Source: Typha latifolia (Eukaryota; Streptophyta; Magnoliopsida; Poales; Typhaceae). From it: a stretch of 64,000 bases of DNA. Of this stretch, positions 22,410 through 34,026 are shown piece after piece. The first letter of the stretch is position 1. Every line of letters starts with the position of its first letter. Made by a program: the position numbers and the translations under genes. Location of the stretch: positions 9,598,046 through 9,662,045 of the forward strand of contig CM034104.1 of assembly GCA_019914945.1 (NCBI GenBank), given 5' to 3'. The notes beneath the pieces were generated by a model. It ran no database searches. It was not told where the DNA came from and saw only the letters and a list, made by a program, of their open reading frames with translations.

Positions 22410-23640
22410 GAATATAAAAATATTTGGTATTTAGATAGTGGATGCAGTAACCATGTGATAGAAAATTATGATATGTCTATGGAGCTCAATCATAACATCA
22501 CATCTTAAGTGAAGCTTGGAGATAGAAAGGTGCAAAAAGTAACATGGAAGGGAATTATTGCTGTCCCAACAAACAGAGGTAAAATAAAGTTTATTAGTGA
22601 TGTTCTTTATATTCCAAATATGACATAAAATCTCTTAAGTGTTAGACAATTCTTGCACAAAGGTTATTCCATAACTTTTAAAGATGGAAAATGCAGAATT
22701 AATGATAAGAAAAACAATCAAACTATGATAGTAATTGAAATGAGCAAAAACAAGGTATTTCCTCTTACAATGCCATTAATTGAAAATGTTACATTCAGTA
22801 CTGAAAATTTTAATAGAACAAATTTATGGCATTTAAGATATGACTATTTAAATTACAAAGGACTATATTTGCTAAAGCAAAAGAATACGGTGATTGAACT
22901 TCCATCACTTAAAAATAAAAATCAAGTATGCCAAGGTCGCATATATGGAAAAATGCATGGGCTTCCATTTCCTAAAACCTCTTGGAGAGCTAAATTCCCA
23001 CTAGAGCTAGTTTATGCTGATGTTTGTGGTCCAACAAAGACTCCCTCTCTTAATCACAAAATATATATTATTCTTTTTGTTGATGATTATACTTGGATGA
23101 TATGGGTATATTTTCTCCAACAAAAGATTGAAGCATTTTTAGCTTTTCTCCAATTCAAAGCTCTTGTAGAAAATCAAAGTGGCCATAAAATCAAGACTTT
23201 ATAGATTGATGGAGGCGAGTTAATCTATACTTTATTCATGGAGTATAACAAGGAAAGTAGAATTGAAAGACAACTTACTGTTCGAAAAAGTCTACAACAA
23301 AATGGTGTGGCAGGACGAAAAAATTACACTATTATCGAGATGGCTCAGAGCATATTAAAAGGTAAAAGCTTGCCTAATAAATTTTGGGCAGAAGCTATTA
23401 GCACATCAATATATATACTTAATCATTCTCCTACCAAAGTAGTACTTAATATGATGGCATTTGAAGCATGGAAGCAAAGAAAGCCGATAGTTGATCACTT
23501 AAAAAATTTTGGATGCATTGCTTATGCTTTAAATTCTTTACCAAACAAAGATAAATTTGATGAGAAAAGTGAAAAGTATATCTTTCCTAGCTATAGTGAT
23601 GAGTTAAAATGATATCGATTATACGATCCGAAAACTAATG
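22410..23640 (+). pseudogene. Decayed Copia protease and integrase
   Basis: The protease active-site phrase YLDSGCSNHV (Asp codon at 22434) is intact but stops follow near 22507 and 22626. The integrase region reads from about 22653: the amino-terminal zinc-binding part has lost one His (family 'GHLNYKGL', here 'DYLNYKGL') and one Cys of its CX2C pair. The core keeps the Asp of 'VYADVCGP' and the Asp of 'FVDDYTW', but the catalytic Glu of the family's 'GVAERKN' is Gly here. A stop at 23202 splits the core. Confidence 0.8.
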
Positions 23641-24183
23641 CTTATGAGTTCTTGAACTGAGCTAGTCAAGAAGAACATCAAGAAATTGCAACTACGAGTC
23701 CAAGCTCTACAGCAAGATTACAAACATCAAGTTTTTCAAACAAGAAGATTTTGAAATACCACCAAGAAAGGTGCGTTCTTTGATAAATAATTATGAATCT
23801 TATGATGTTGCTTTCTTTTCTAGTGAACTAGAGAATTTCAATAAAGTAGTAAAAGAAGAATTATGGACAAAGGCAATGAATAAAGATATATTCTACAATA
23901 GAAAAGAACAAGACATGAAAGCTTGTAGACTTGCCAAAAGGAAAAGAAGTAATCAGGTTAAAGTGGATATACAAGACAAAGTTCAACGAAGATGGATCTA
24001 TTCAAAAATATAAAGCAAGGATGGTAGCAAAGGGTTATTCTCAACAACCCAGAGTAGACTTTATTGAAAATTTTGCCCCAATTGCCCGAATGGAGACAAT
24101 TTAAACAATTCTTGCCTTAGCAGCTCAATAGGAGTTGACTGTTTTATGAACTTGATGTAAATCTGCATTTCTCAATAGAGAAC

Positions 24184-24750
24184 TATTACTAACCAAATCT
24201 GGAATGTTCTAGATGTAAGAAAATTATAAAAATTTATTTGGAGGTAACCTCGGAAGTTAGAGTTCTAATGGATATTGTTTCACAAGAATATGTCATTTGG
24301 ATGAAAAGTAATAAATGAAACAGTGAAGAAAGGTTGAAACAGGGGAGGATAATAAATATCCGACGTTGCGGCAGTCGTTGGAGGGTGGTGAATGGCCAAG
24401 GGTGGTGGTGGACGGCCGTAAGGTAGGGTGGCTACTAGTGGAGGCAGATGGCTAGGGTTTGGAAGATCGAAATATTTCTACGGCTATGATATACACCAAG
24501 AAAGATAAAGACGACCTAATGACTACGGTAAAGATAAAAAAGAGATAATAAAATAACTTAACTTAATCTTCATTCCATGACTCCCCTAATCAACAGATGA
24601 CTACTCCTATTTATAGGAGTAGAGTCCTAGTAGATCGGATCTACATGTGAATTATTTGATTTATTTGAAATTCAAAATAAGAAGATAAAACTAACTAACT
24701 TGACTTGACTCAATTTGACTCGACTTAACTCATGTGGTCGAATCGTAATA
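24184..24750 (-). repeat. Solo LTR of the TRIM-like family inside the Copia RT
   Basis: 567 bp flanked by exact 5-bp duplications AGAAC at 24179-24183 and 24751-24755. In this orientation it starts TATTACTAACC and ends GTCGAATCGTAATA, the reverse of the family ends seen at 18762-19238 (TG/CA decayed to TA/TA). It carries the family phrase 'ggccaagggtggtggtgg' (24393-24410). No internal region remains. Confidence 0.85.
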
Positions 24751-25294
24751 AGAACTTGACGAAGAAGTATACATCGAGCAACCACGAGGTTACAAGGTGA
24801 AAGATTAAGAAGATAAAGTATACCGACTTCAAAAGGCTCTTTATGGCTTGAAACAAGCACCAAGAGCATGGAATAGCAAAATTGATAGATACTTCTATCA
24901 AAATGGATTCCAAAGAAGCCCAAGTGAACCATCACTATATATGAAGAAGATAGGTATGAAAGATCTTCTCATAATATGTTTACATGTTGATTTAATATAT
25001 TTGGGCACTAATATGAAATTGATTGAAGATTTCAAAAAGAAAATGAGGACGAAATTTGAGATGACTAACTTAGGTCTTATGAAATATTTCCTTGGAATAT
25101 AAGTGAAACAAGCAAAAGGAGAGATTTTTATCTCTTAAGAAAAATATATGGAAGATTTATTGTAGAAATTTCAGATGTACAAGTGCAAGCTAATGGCAAC
25201 TCTGATGGCCTTAAATGAAAAGTTGCAACAAAACGATGGTGCAAAAAAGATAGATTTAAAGGTTTTTAGGAGCCTTGTTGGTTTATTAATATAT

Positions 25295-25710
25295 CTTAGT
25301 AAACTCGACCTAATATTATGTAATCTATTAGTCTTATTTCCAGATTTATGAATGAGCCAAGCAAGCTTCATTATGCAGCAGCTAAATGAGTTTTGAAATA
25401 TCTTCAAGGAACGAAGAAGCATGGAATCTTATACTTGAAAAAAAATAACAAGATATTTGGATTTACAAATAGTGATTAGATTTAAAGAAAATAATAACAA
25501 GCTATTTGGATTTACAGAAAATAATAAGTTATCTTACTAACACTCAACTTGATATTATGCAATGTGTTAGTCTTATTTCCAGATTTATGAATGAGCCAAG
25601 CAAGCTTCATTATGCAACAACTAAACGAGTGTTGAAATATTCAAGGAATGAAGAAGCATGGAATCTTATACTTGAAAGAAAATGATAACAAGCCATTTGG
25701 ATTTATAGAT
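25295..25710 (+). repeat. Tandem duplication within the Copia RNase H region
   Basis: The block around 25310-25475 is repeated around 25545-25710 at an offset of about 239 bp; 'ttagtcttatttccagattt' occurs at 25328 and 25567. The copies differ at scattered bases, so the duplication is old. Confidence 0.75.
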
Positions 25711-26156
25711 AGTGATTGGGTTGGTTCGTTAGATGATCAAAAAAGCATGTTAGACTATTTATTTTGTCTTGGTACAATAGTACATATCTCGGAGCTCAAA
25801 AAAGTGGAAGACTGTCGCGTTATCTTCAACAGAAGCAGAGTATATTTTTGCAATAGAAGCAGCATGTGAAGCTAATCTGGCTAAGAAAAATACTTTCATA
25901 TTTAAAGGAACTACAACAGCAGCCAACTACAATTCCTTGTGACAATATGTCTGCAATTGATATGACAAAAAATCTAGTATATCATGCTAGAACAAAGCAT
26001 AAAGAAATTTAACATTATTTTATTAGAGATTTGGTGAATGAAGGAGAAATTGTATTGAAGTTTATCAACACAAATGACCAACCGATAGATTTTCTCACAA
26101 GGGCCGTAAACATAGAGAAATTTGAGAAGTTCACAAAGTTGTTGAAAATTACAAAT

Positions 26157-26166
26157 TAGGAGTGGG
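26157..26166 (+). other. Polypurine tract of the second Copia element
   Basis: TTAGGAGTGGG lies immediately before the 3' LTR start TGTTGAAATT; this is the usual position of the plus-strand primer. Confidence 0.65.
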
Positions 26167-26441
26167 TGTTGAAATTAATTTTTGTAATTACTTTCTATTT
26201 TTATAAGTCCAAGAGGCAAATAAACAAAAGGTCTTGTAAGCCCAAAGGTCATGTATAAAGTCATGAAAAAAATATTAAAAAAGTTACAAATCTCAAGAGT
26301 CACTAGGAACTTTTAAGAGTCATCTATGTATATAGAAATATGGTGGATACTGAGATCTATAAGATAAGTCTTTGGTAGCATTTTCTACTTTTCCTAAAGA
26401 TTTCCAGAATATTTTTCTTCTTTTATCCCTTGTCTCTAAGA
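26167..26441 (+). repeat. 3' LTR of the second Copia element
   Basis: About 275 bp, starting TGTTGAAATTAA and ending near CTCTAAGA. It matches the 5' LTR in its central and right parts. Confidence 0.7.
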
Positions 26442-26454
26442 GTTGCTTCTATTT

Positions 26455-26690
26455 TATTTTTCCTTTCTTCAAGAATCTTATTATTATCTCTACCAATGTA
26501 TACCTCTCGAATTCTCTAATGCTCCTAATACTTTTATACAACTTAAGAATCAAAATTTTCAAACTTTACATTGGTCACTTTTTTCTTATCCATTTTCTAT
26601 TTTGATATATAGCACTAATATTAAAGAGCATATGGAGAATCTAGATCATCTACTAGAGTGTGTTTCCCAACTCTTATGTCCCATGCACGA
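26455..26690 (+). pseudogene. Decayed Gypsy reverse transcriptase fragment
   Basis: One frame reads 'CIPLEFSNAPNTF', then 'SILIYSTNIKEHMENLDHLL'. These match the Ty3/Gypsy RT phrases 'MPFGLSNAPNTF' and 'DDILIYSKTxEEHLEHL'. The catalytic Asp pair is lost. It is the continuation of the Gypsy fragment at 20860-21170, with roughly 150 codons between them missing. Confidence 0.65.
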
Positions 26691-27371
26691 AGCTATAAAT
26701 GTATCACTCTCTCATGAATGAAAAGCATCATAGCTTCAGTTAGTAGACAATTATCCTTGAGAAGAATGAGTTCTTATTTTACTCGATCCTATTTCCTTGG
26801 TGGATTCTAAGTGAAGAATAGGTGCTCGTTTTATTTATCTGATCTCATATGTATTCCCTTTCTCTAGTCTCTAAGGAGTACATAGCATATTCTGGTGAAA
26901 AGGAGAACTCTTCAGATTTTATTTTATTGAGTCATGATGAGCTTTTCCCTGTATACTAAAATACAGCAAGGATTATACCATAAATGTAGATGCCAAAGAT
27001 CACATTTTTCATGAAAAAAAGAAAACCAAAAAGCCCCTAATTTTCTCACTGTCAAAAAAGACGCACGTATTCGAAATTCACTGAATGCTGCGTTACTTGT
27101 GCGAGATTTAAGAAGAATACGAATTCTTTAAAGAAACAACATACATAATATTTCTTTCCTTCCATCTTCTGGGAGACCCCAATATTCTCTGTACATGCCT
27201 GTAATTATATATAGTTTCTCATAAAAATTATACAAGCAACTAATGATGCTGAAGTAACCCTGAGGATCGTAATTCTGATCCAATAATACATCATCTGTAA
27301 CAAATTAATTTGTGAACAATTACTATGAAGTTAACCCATAATTTCCTTCTCATATATCCTTTCTGCCACTC
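26691..27371. other. Intergenic DNA and probable 3' UTR of PADRE gene 2
   Basis: No exon. The part near 27200-27371 is probably the 3' UTR of the - strand gene. A TATA-like and AATAAT-rich stretch lies near 27280-27300 on +, but no polyadenylation signal is certain. Confidence 0.45.
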
Positions 27372-28007
27372 TTACGTCCTCTCCAACCCTAACAACCTCA
27401 CAGGCGACAACCTTCCATGGATGCTCGTATAATTCCTTCTCTTTCTCTCCTCGATCGTCTCCAACCTCGGCGACCACGCTCTCTCTCGATACCCCACCAA
27501 CTGCTCATACTGCTTCCTCAACTCCGGCGTACTACAGAGATTATTACTACTACTACTACTACTACTCCGCCCACCTCCTCCTGTTATCACCTCGGCTATG
27601 AACTGGGGCGAAACCCGAATCCGCGTCCGGCCGTCCTCTCCCTTCAGGTACTCGAACGGGCTCTGCCCGAACCCGACAAGCGACAGGGGTGACTTCGCGG
27701 GGGACAGCAACGCGAGGGAGGCTGCCGTGAGCGCCACGTGGCAGGGGAACCGGTCGACCGGGAGGAGGAAGTAGGTTGCGCCCTTGAGGAGCGGCTCGTC
27801 CATGGACATGACTGGGACAGGGAGGCCGATGTAGAAGGCGTCGGCGCGGCATAGGATTCGGTCAGGGTGCTCGAACATGACCTCGCCGGCGAGTCGCGGC
27901 TCGTGGAGGAGCTCGGTGGCGCCGCCCCAGAAGACCAGCTTGATCGCTCTGCCGTGCGGCGTCGTGCGGAGGCACGGAATTGGAGGGAGACCAATAGTAT
28001 TGCCCAT
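27372..28007 (-). CDS. PADRE/DUF4228 domain protein (paralogue 2)
   Basis: Intronless gene of 211 residues, close paralogue of the gene at 6426-7103. Both share MGNTIGLPPIPCL, 'AIKLVFWGG', 'LAGEVMFE', 'FYIGLPVPVMSMD', 'YFLLPVDRFPCH', 'STPELRKQYEQLV' and 'HGRLSPVRLLGLER'. The PADRE region spans about residues 15-90. The variable segment differs: a short Ser run (about residues 150-157, from a TAG/TAC-type trinucleotide repeat at 27545-27568) replaces the Asn/Gly-rich stretch of paralogue 1, and three residues of the ATTKKT segment are lost. The start ATG is at 28005-28007. As with paralogue 1 the function is a stress- or pathogen-associated small protein with no known activity. The 5' two thirds are very GC-rich. 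Confidence 0.93.
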   Translation of the reverse strand: MGNTIGLPPIPCLRTTPHGRAIKLVFWGGATELLHEPRLAGEVMFEHPDRILCRADAFYIGLPVPVMSMDEPLLKGATYFLLPVDRFPCHVALTAASLALLSPAKSPLSLVGFGQSPFEYLKGEDGRTRIRVSPQFIAEVITGGGGRSSSSSSSNNLCSTPELRKQYEQLVGYRERAWSPRLETIEERKRRNYTSIHGRLSPVRLLGLERT

Positions 28008-28135
28008 GGATCGAATTGCTTAGTGCTTAGAAGAGGAAGAAGGAGAAGAATACTATCTCAGAAGTAAAAGATAAAAAATTGAAAAAAAAAAACAAAGAAG
28101 TGGTTGTTGATCCGGGCATCTTTCGATCAATTGGG

Positions 28136-28142
28136 TTATATA
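28136..28142 (-). promoter_or_regulatory. TATA box of PADRE gene 2
   Basis: TATATAA on the - strand about 130 bp before the start codon. W-box type words lie further upstream: TTGACT at 28163-28168 (+ strand) and TTGACC read on - at 28404-28409. Confidence 0.45.
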
Positions 28143-30559
28143 GATAGATAGAAGGAGGGTGTTTGACTTTGATGGGATTGGATCAGGTCGGTGGTCAGAA
28201 CCGTCGGCGTTGGTTGGGAGCTCGTCAGCTTTCTTGAAAAGTCCACGACAATACTATATGTACGTATACATGTATATATAAAAACGTGACGGTGGAGTGT
28301 ATAGGATACGTCGAAAATTAAAATTAGAAACTTTCTAAAAGCGTAACGTATCATTTAGAAATTAATTTCCCTAGAAAAGAGTTTGCCGCACAAATGAAAT
28401 CTTGGTCAACTTGTATTTTAAAATCCAAGTGGCCTGAACTTGAGGGAGCCACGTCGATAGTACATGGAGTACGTATATGGAATATTTCTAGCAGATTAAA
28501 TTAATAAATATATTTAGATCACTAAATTACTTTTTATATGAAGCTTAGATTGTAAAATATTTAAAACTAAATTTCTTTCTTACAAAAGTTATATATTTTT
28601 TTCTTTTCTTGTATTATGTTATTACGTAATATTTGGTAGTTTTAGAATCATTTTAAGCAATTTATATAAGAGTAAAATTACCATTTTTTCCCCTAATTTA
28701 AGTCCAGTTTTAATATTAATACTAGATATACTTCTGATAGGTACTACTAGATGTTAGAAAAGGCCTTTTTTGCGAGGTTTTGATGATAGTGAGAGCAAGT
28801 CGGCCATTTTAGATGGTATAAGAAGACAAGGTCAGATGTGAAAAGATGCAAACAATCCCTTGAATAAGAACACCATAAGTTAAGTAAATAAAAGGTCAAT
28901 AATTTGCCACCAAGCTATGAACTTTGAGTGGCCATGGTGGAATTTTCATTCCAAAGGTGGCATATATGGCCATATGAGATTTATTTTAGCATTCTGGACA
29001 TGTAGAGTTGTTATTGATACCAACAATTTATTCATCCATTTTATTTCCAGAGATATATAGCTTAATTGTTACATGGCTGTAAGTACATAAAAATTCAGTA
29101 AGAACTGTGACATGATGACCATCTTTACAATGATAAGAACATCATATTAAATAGAGAAGTTTATATTTACAAGATGTATCTTAATCGTATAGATGATATG
29201 CAATAATTATATATATATATATATACCAATTAATCGTTGAAATGAGATTGTACCCCTATCTAAATCTACTAACGGATAAATTTGTTATTTTACATATAGA
29301 CCGGTTAATTTAGCCTTAATCGGCTATTTTTATTCAATATCCCTTAAAAAATCTCCAAAACATGTTGAGAGATAGGAAGAGGATGATTAATATTGATTGA
29401 GAAATTCATATGAGATTTCCATCTCTTTGCTTATACTAAAATTTCTGATATATATATATATATATATATATATTCCGTGAAAAAGAAAAGGATAAATGTG
29501 TATTAATAAAAATGAATACAAACCGAAATGCATGGGTGTAGCACGTGCTTGATAAGTTTTGACTGTTTCCTCGTACGATAGTAAGGGTTTTTTTTAATAA
29601 TAAAAACAAATTAGTGGTTGTAAGGCGGCAGCCGTCCAATGCATTAGAATAAAAAAAACAAAAAGAAAACTACAATTTTTTAATATAAAATTATTTTAAT
29701 GATACAAAATTAAAGTTTTGCATCTAGCGATGATAAAAATAATAATAATAATAATAATAGAATAATCACTTGGTAAGATTTTATTTTCTGAAATTGCTGC
29801 ATTATTACCTCTCTTTTTTTTCTCTAAATATCTTTCTCAATATATTTTACTATTTAAGTGTAATAAATTATAATGGTATATTCTTTTATTATTTAAGTGT
29901 AATTAATTATAATGGTAAATTTGTTGACACAAAATTAACATTCCTGTGGAATTGGTTTGAACTGGTAAGGACCGAATCGTGACACTAATTCTACGAAGGA
30001 AATAAAATGAATTTAAATTTGATGCGAACCAGCTTTTGAACCAATCATGTAGAATAGCACCTAGGAAAATTTGGAAACCTATTCAAACTTGGTGCTTTCT
30101 ATGGTGATTTTCTTAGTATGAATTGCAGATATTACTCCATCCTTATAAAAGAGATATAGAGGTAGAACAAAGGGCATCCATCCTTTCCAAAGGTCTGTCA
30201 CTTAAACTTTCATCTTCCTATCAATTGTGAGAAATATTTGAGTTTGGATGCTAGTCATTTATTATCTATAACTTTTAGCATATCAGAGAAGCTTAACTAA
30301 GTATTAGAGGGAGGATTTATAGATGGAGAACACGAGGAGCTTCAAGTTCATCATTTGTGGGTTTCTAATTTCCTCATGGAGATACTACACAAGTCTATGT
30401 GCTAGACTACGTCATAGATTCATCATCGAGCACCGGAGGAGTTGAACCGAGTCATCTACATAGAGAACCTATCACCTATCAACGACATGAAGAGTTTGAG
30501 AGTTTGATCTAAGAACAACCAAATGAGGATTCAACCTATGTCCACTAGGTAGTTCATTA
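28143..30559. other. Upstream region of PADRE gene 2 and AT-rich intergenic DNA
   Basis: No exon. Simple repeats: (TA)n at about 29207-29225 and 29447-29471, and an (AAT)n run at about 29738-29758. The words 'tatttaagtgtaataaattataatgg' recur with changes at about 29851 and 29890. Confidence 0.5.
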
Positions 30560-30710
30560 AAGTGAGAAGGCTTATAATAGTGACAATAGCTACAGTTGAA
30601 AGAGCATTCTCTATAATGAAAGCCGTAAGTTAAATTGCGTAATCAGATGGAAGATTAATAGATGCATGATAATTTAGTTTAAAATTTTGGGGGAGATACA
30701 TAAAATCTTG
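30560..30710 (+). pseudogene. hAT transposase C-terminal remnant
   Basis: One frame reads 'RLIIVTIATVERAFSIMKA' and, after a one-frame shift, 'KLRNQMED' and 'MHDNLV'. These match the dimerisation region at the C terminus of plant hAT transposases (family phrase 'ATVERAFSxMKxxKxxLRNxMxDxxLxDxLV'). The frameshift and three stops show it is dead. Some sequence upstream (30340-30560) may belong to the same gene but is too decayed to define. Confidence 0.65.
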
Positions 30711-31284
30711 ACAAATTAGGTGAAAGAGATATACAAAGTCTAACCCCGATTAAAATTAAAGTAAACCTATCGAATTTGAATCAAATTAGAAAGCCTAATC
30801 TTACTAGGTTTTGATAACTAATTATTAATTGTATTTAGAAAATTGAAACCAACTAGGAAAGAAAACTTATCCTAGTCAAATAAATTAAGTACTCTGTTAC
30901 AAACTAGATTTGGACCGATCTAAAAGTAAGAAAATTATGATAATTTTATGGGTGGTAGTCTCACGAGTTAGGATTCTAATGGCTTTCGTTTCACTTGAGT
31001 CTGAATCGAGATGAAAAGTTAAAAATAAAATTGTGGAGGAATGTCAAAATTGGATAGATTGGTAATTATTCAACATTGCGGCGGTCGTTAGAGAGTGGTG
31101 GATGGCCAAGGGTGGTGGAAGATGGTAGCTAGGGTTTGGATACTTTGGATGGATCTAGATCTACTACGATAAACGAAATGTGATAATAAGTTTCTCAATG
31201 TTTCAATGCTTCCGCAAAGAAGGCCAACCTCTCATATATAGAGAGGTTGGGTACAATGAGTCCTGCTAGAACTAGTTCTAAAGA

Positions 31285-32944
31285 TGTAACACCCGTTAAA
31301 AAAAAAAAAAAAAATTTAGCGCACGCGCCATGCGCGTGCACCCTAACCGCAGCGCACGCGCTTGGCATGTGCGCTGACTCCTTCTTCCCCCTCCCCCACC
31401 TCTCGCAGTCAGTTGCGAGAGGTGGGAGAGAAGTGCGCTGGAGTGGAGTTAACTCCACTCCGTTGCCCTCTCCACCTCTTCTCTATTTAATCTCCTCTCA
31501 TCCCCCTCGAGTTTCCTTTTTTCAGAATTTTCCATTCTTCGCTTTTCCCTTCTCCCTTTTCTCTCCCGAGCCGCCGAAGTTTTCGTCGCGGGCAGCGAGT
31601 CATCGGAGCGCCGGCAGCTAATCAAAACCCCTCACCTCGATCCTCGGATTCAATATTGTGCGGGAAGGATCTTGAAATTCAAGAAGAGCCGACTGATTAG
31701 GAGAGTAAGACGGATTCCAGAAATATCCCAAGCGAGTAGAATTCTATAATAGTCTATGAAAAATGCATACTTATGTCATTTCTTACCTATGATAATTAAA
31801 TGTCGTTTTCTTACTTGTGTAACTTATATGACATTTCATATCTGCAATTAATAACATGTCAATTCTTACTTGCATTATTTATCACTTAATGCACATGTAT
31901 GATAGACTCTATTCTTGTTTATAATATCTGTTATTGTGATGATTATGTTAAATAATAGAGGTCATGACACCACGTGCATGTATCACTGTTATTCAAGTCC
32001 TAGTTAGGCAGTGCCCCTTTTACCCACTCAACCCGGGGTTAAGGGTAGATTGTATATTATATAGTATTATATTAGCGGCCCACACCTGAGGTCGCTAGCT
32101 GGTGGAGCATTCAGGTGATTACACTGCCCTAGTTGAAGACTAGACTAGCATGATATTAGAAAAGATGATTGAGAAGTAGGGATTGTAGTTCTAGCGGTAC
32201 CCGAGGACACAGGGTCAGGGCGTCTTTTGAGCTGTGTGCTCTTATCAGCCATATGTGATGATTTCGCTCTATGTGATGATTACTAGAACGGTGTTGATGG
32301 GCCTATGACTAGGGTCCTTAGTCTGATGGCCACAGACAACCGGTCATATGCAGCGTCGCTAGGCATGTATGGGCGATAATACCACTAGTTGACTAGTCCC
32401 CCTCAATTTTTATGGTGCTTTGTGAGATATGTTATTGTGACTCGACTCCTATGTGGATTGCTATGTAAAATGAGCTATAATGATTAAAGCTATTAAAAGT
32501 CATAATGTACATTTTTTCTGACATGTTATGAGTTGCATATTTATTTATCATGTAATAATCTTATATTATTATTAGATTTTATTTGCTGGGCCCCGTGCTC
32601 ACTGCAATTTTTGGTGGAAATATTTCAGAGCTGATTATAGAGGATGCAGACATCGAGGAGTAGCAGATTCATTCCTTTATTTTTAGCATTTGTTTATTTT
32701 ATTATTTCAGTTGGACTTAGCCCCTACGAGGGTATTTATGTTTTATCAAATTTGTGATAGACTTGTATTCCTAGAGGCTTGTTGAGGCCTGTGATATTAT
32801 AATTCTGGATTATTTGTTGGATTAGTATGGTATTTCTTGACTTATTAAGATACTCGGTGAGATTATTTCACTGATAGGTCACGTGGGAATCACGTGGACA
32901 TGCTCCACGTGAGGAACACATGAATTATGGAAGTGGGTGTTTCA
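31285..32944 (+). repeat. Solo LTR (second Gypsy-type family)
   Basis: 1660 bp, starting TGTAACACCCG and ending GTGGGTGTTTCA (terminal inverted repeat TGTAACACCC / TGAAACACCC), with exact 5-bp duplications AAAGA at 31280-31284 and 32945-32949. A poly-A run lies just inside the left end. No coding internal region. A longer diverged relative lies at 56095-58651, sharing for example 'taggcagtg' followed by the 'cctgaggt' region. The terminal style suggests Ty3/Gypsy. Confidence 0.85.
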
Positions 32945-33180
32945 AAAGACTTGCACAATTCAAACTAGGATTTATCTTAATAGGTTGCATGACTTAATTA
33001 GATTTATCTTAGAGGCTTACTTAATTTAACTACGCTTATTTTAAGAGCTTATATAATATAACTAGACTTATCTTAAAGGTTTATATAACATAACTAGACT
33101 TGTCATAAGGGTTTATATAACAGATAAGCATGAAGCAATTGAAAGATAAATAGAGTCAATCCATCGAGCCCAATGTCCTT

Positions 33181-34012
33181 ACGATGGGATCTGACTTGAC
33201 CTCATTTACATCAATCCACCATGCTTTCGATCAACTTATCCTCAAGGTGTCCATGGTGGTTTCCATACTTTCTATCGCTCTTGAATTACATGTCCTCGAT
33301 CTCCATGTAGGATTCGGTCTGCCACATGAAAAAGGTCTCACTTGTTAAAGCCATAGTTTACCCTAACAGTGGGTGGCCCGTGTCAAATTCTAGCCACGGG
33401 TGATTCAAGATGGGGTCTTAATGCATACGATTTAGGTTATGGCTTGGGTGCAAGTAGTCCAAGGAAGGTGTTGGCAGTGGTAGCTTGCACTAAGAAGGCC
33501 TAGATCTCCATTCGTGGAAAACTAGGGTTTTAGCCATTGTTTCCACTATGGCTGAGGAAGATGGCTTGGGAACCATCTCTTCTAGCTGCTCTAGCATCGC
33601 TGCGGTGGCGGCCTAGGTCTAGAGTGAAAGGGGGTTCTCCTCCATGGCCGAAGGAGGGTTTTCGGCCGCAGGTTGGATCCCCTCCTCACCTCCTTCACGA
33701 TTTGAAGATAGTGAGTTTGTGGACGGCAAATCTATCATGCTGGTGGCACTAGCGATGCAAGATGGCCATGCTAGGCTAGGAGAACTGCCGTCAAGGCTTG
33801 GATCACCTTCTCAATCCTCTCGGAGCTCTCCATCGATGACTTTATCAATGCTTTCACCCATGTTGGTGGCTCGTTGCCAATCGTTGCTAGTGGTGGTGGT
33901 GGTGGCATCGGAGAAACTCCCACAAGAACAGAGATAAGTTTCTAATCCTTCATGGTTGCTCCTTTATTGTTTGTCTTCAACGATCTCATGTAAACGATCG
34001 GTCGAGGAACAT
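33181..34012 (-). other. Internal region of the left array unit
   Basis: Reads away from the primer site at 34025 on -. A broken gag-like start with 'SPMPPPPPLATIG' can be followed near 33960-33850, and the same layout occurs in the right unit (36590-36400). Open frames on + at 33537-33937 run against this direction and look accidental. Confidence 0.5.
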
Positions 34013-34025
34013 GGCTTTGATACCA
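34013..34025 (-). other. Primer-binding site of the left array unit
   Basis: TGGTATCAAAGCC on the - strand, one base from the middle LTR end, matching the initiator tRNA-Met primer site at all but one position. Confidence 0.75.
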
Positions 34026-34026
34026 T

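Larger units (their letters stand above)
23640..26150 (+). pseudogene. Decayed Copia reverse transcriptase and RNase H
   Basis: The start of the RT region (about 24010-24178) is followed by a solo LTR insertion; the reading resumes at about 24756 with 'EVYIEQPRGYKV', then 'ALYGLKQAPRAWN' and 'DRYFYQNGF'. The catalytic YVDD box is damaged: it reads HVD followed directly by L, so one Asp codon is missing. The RNase H part contains 'GFIDSDWVGSLDDQKS' near 25700, preceded by a duplicated block of about 239 bp. Many stops are present. Confidence 0.78.
21171..26441 (+). mobile_element. Decayed Copia LTR retrotransposon inserted in a Gypsy relic
   Basis: The 5' LTR lies at about 21171-21389 and the 3' LTR at about 26167-26441; both carry 'gtagcattttctac' and 'cttcttttatcccttgtctctaa'. 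The order gag, zinc knuckle, protease, integrase, reverse transcriptase, RNase H can be followed, all with stop codons. A 567-bp solo LTR interrupts the reverse transcriptase region. A clean target duplication was not found, so the left boundary is approximate. Confidence 0.82.

Noticed and set aside
31195..31621. Open frames crossing the left edge of the solo LTR at 31285
   Set aside because: They cross an insertion boundary and a poly-A run, so they cannot be an old gene.
33537..33937. Open frames on + in the array's internal region
   Set aside because: They run against the direction set by the primer sites and have no domain.
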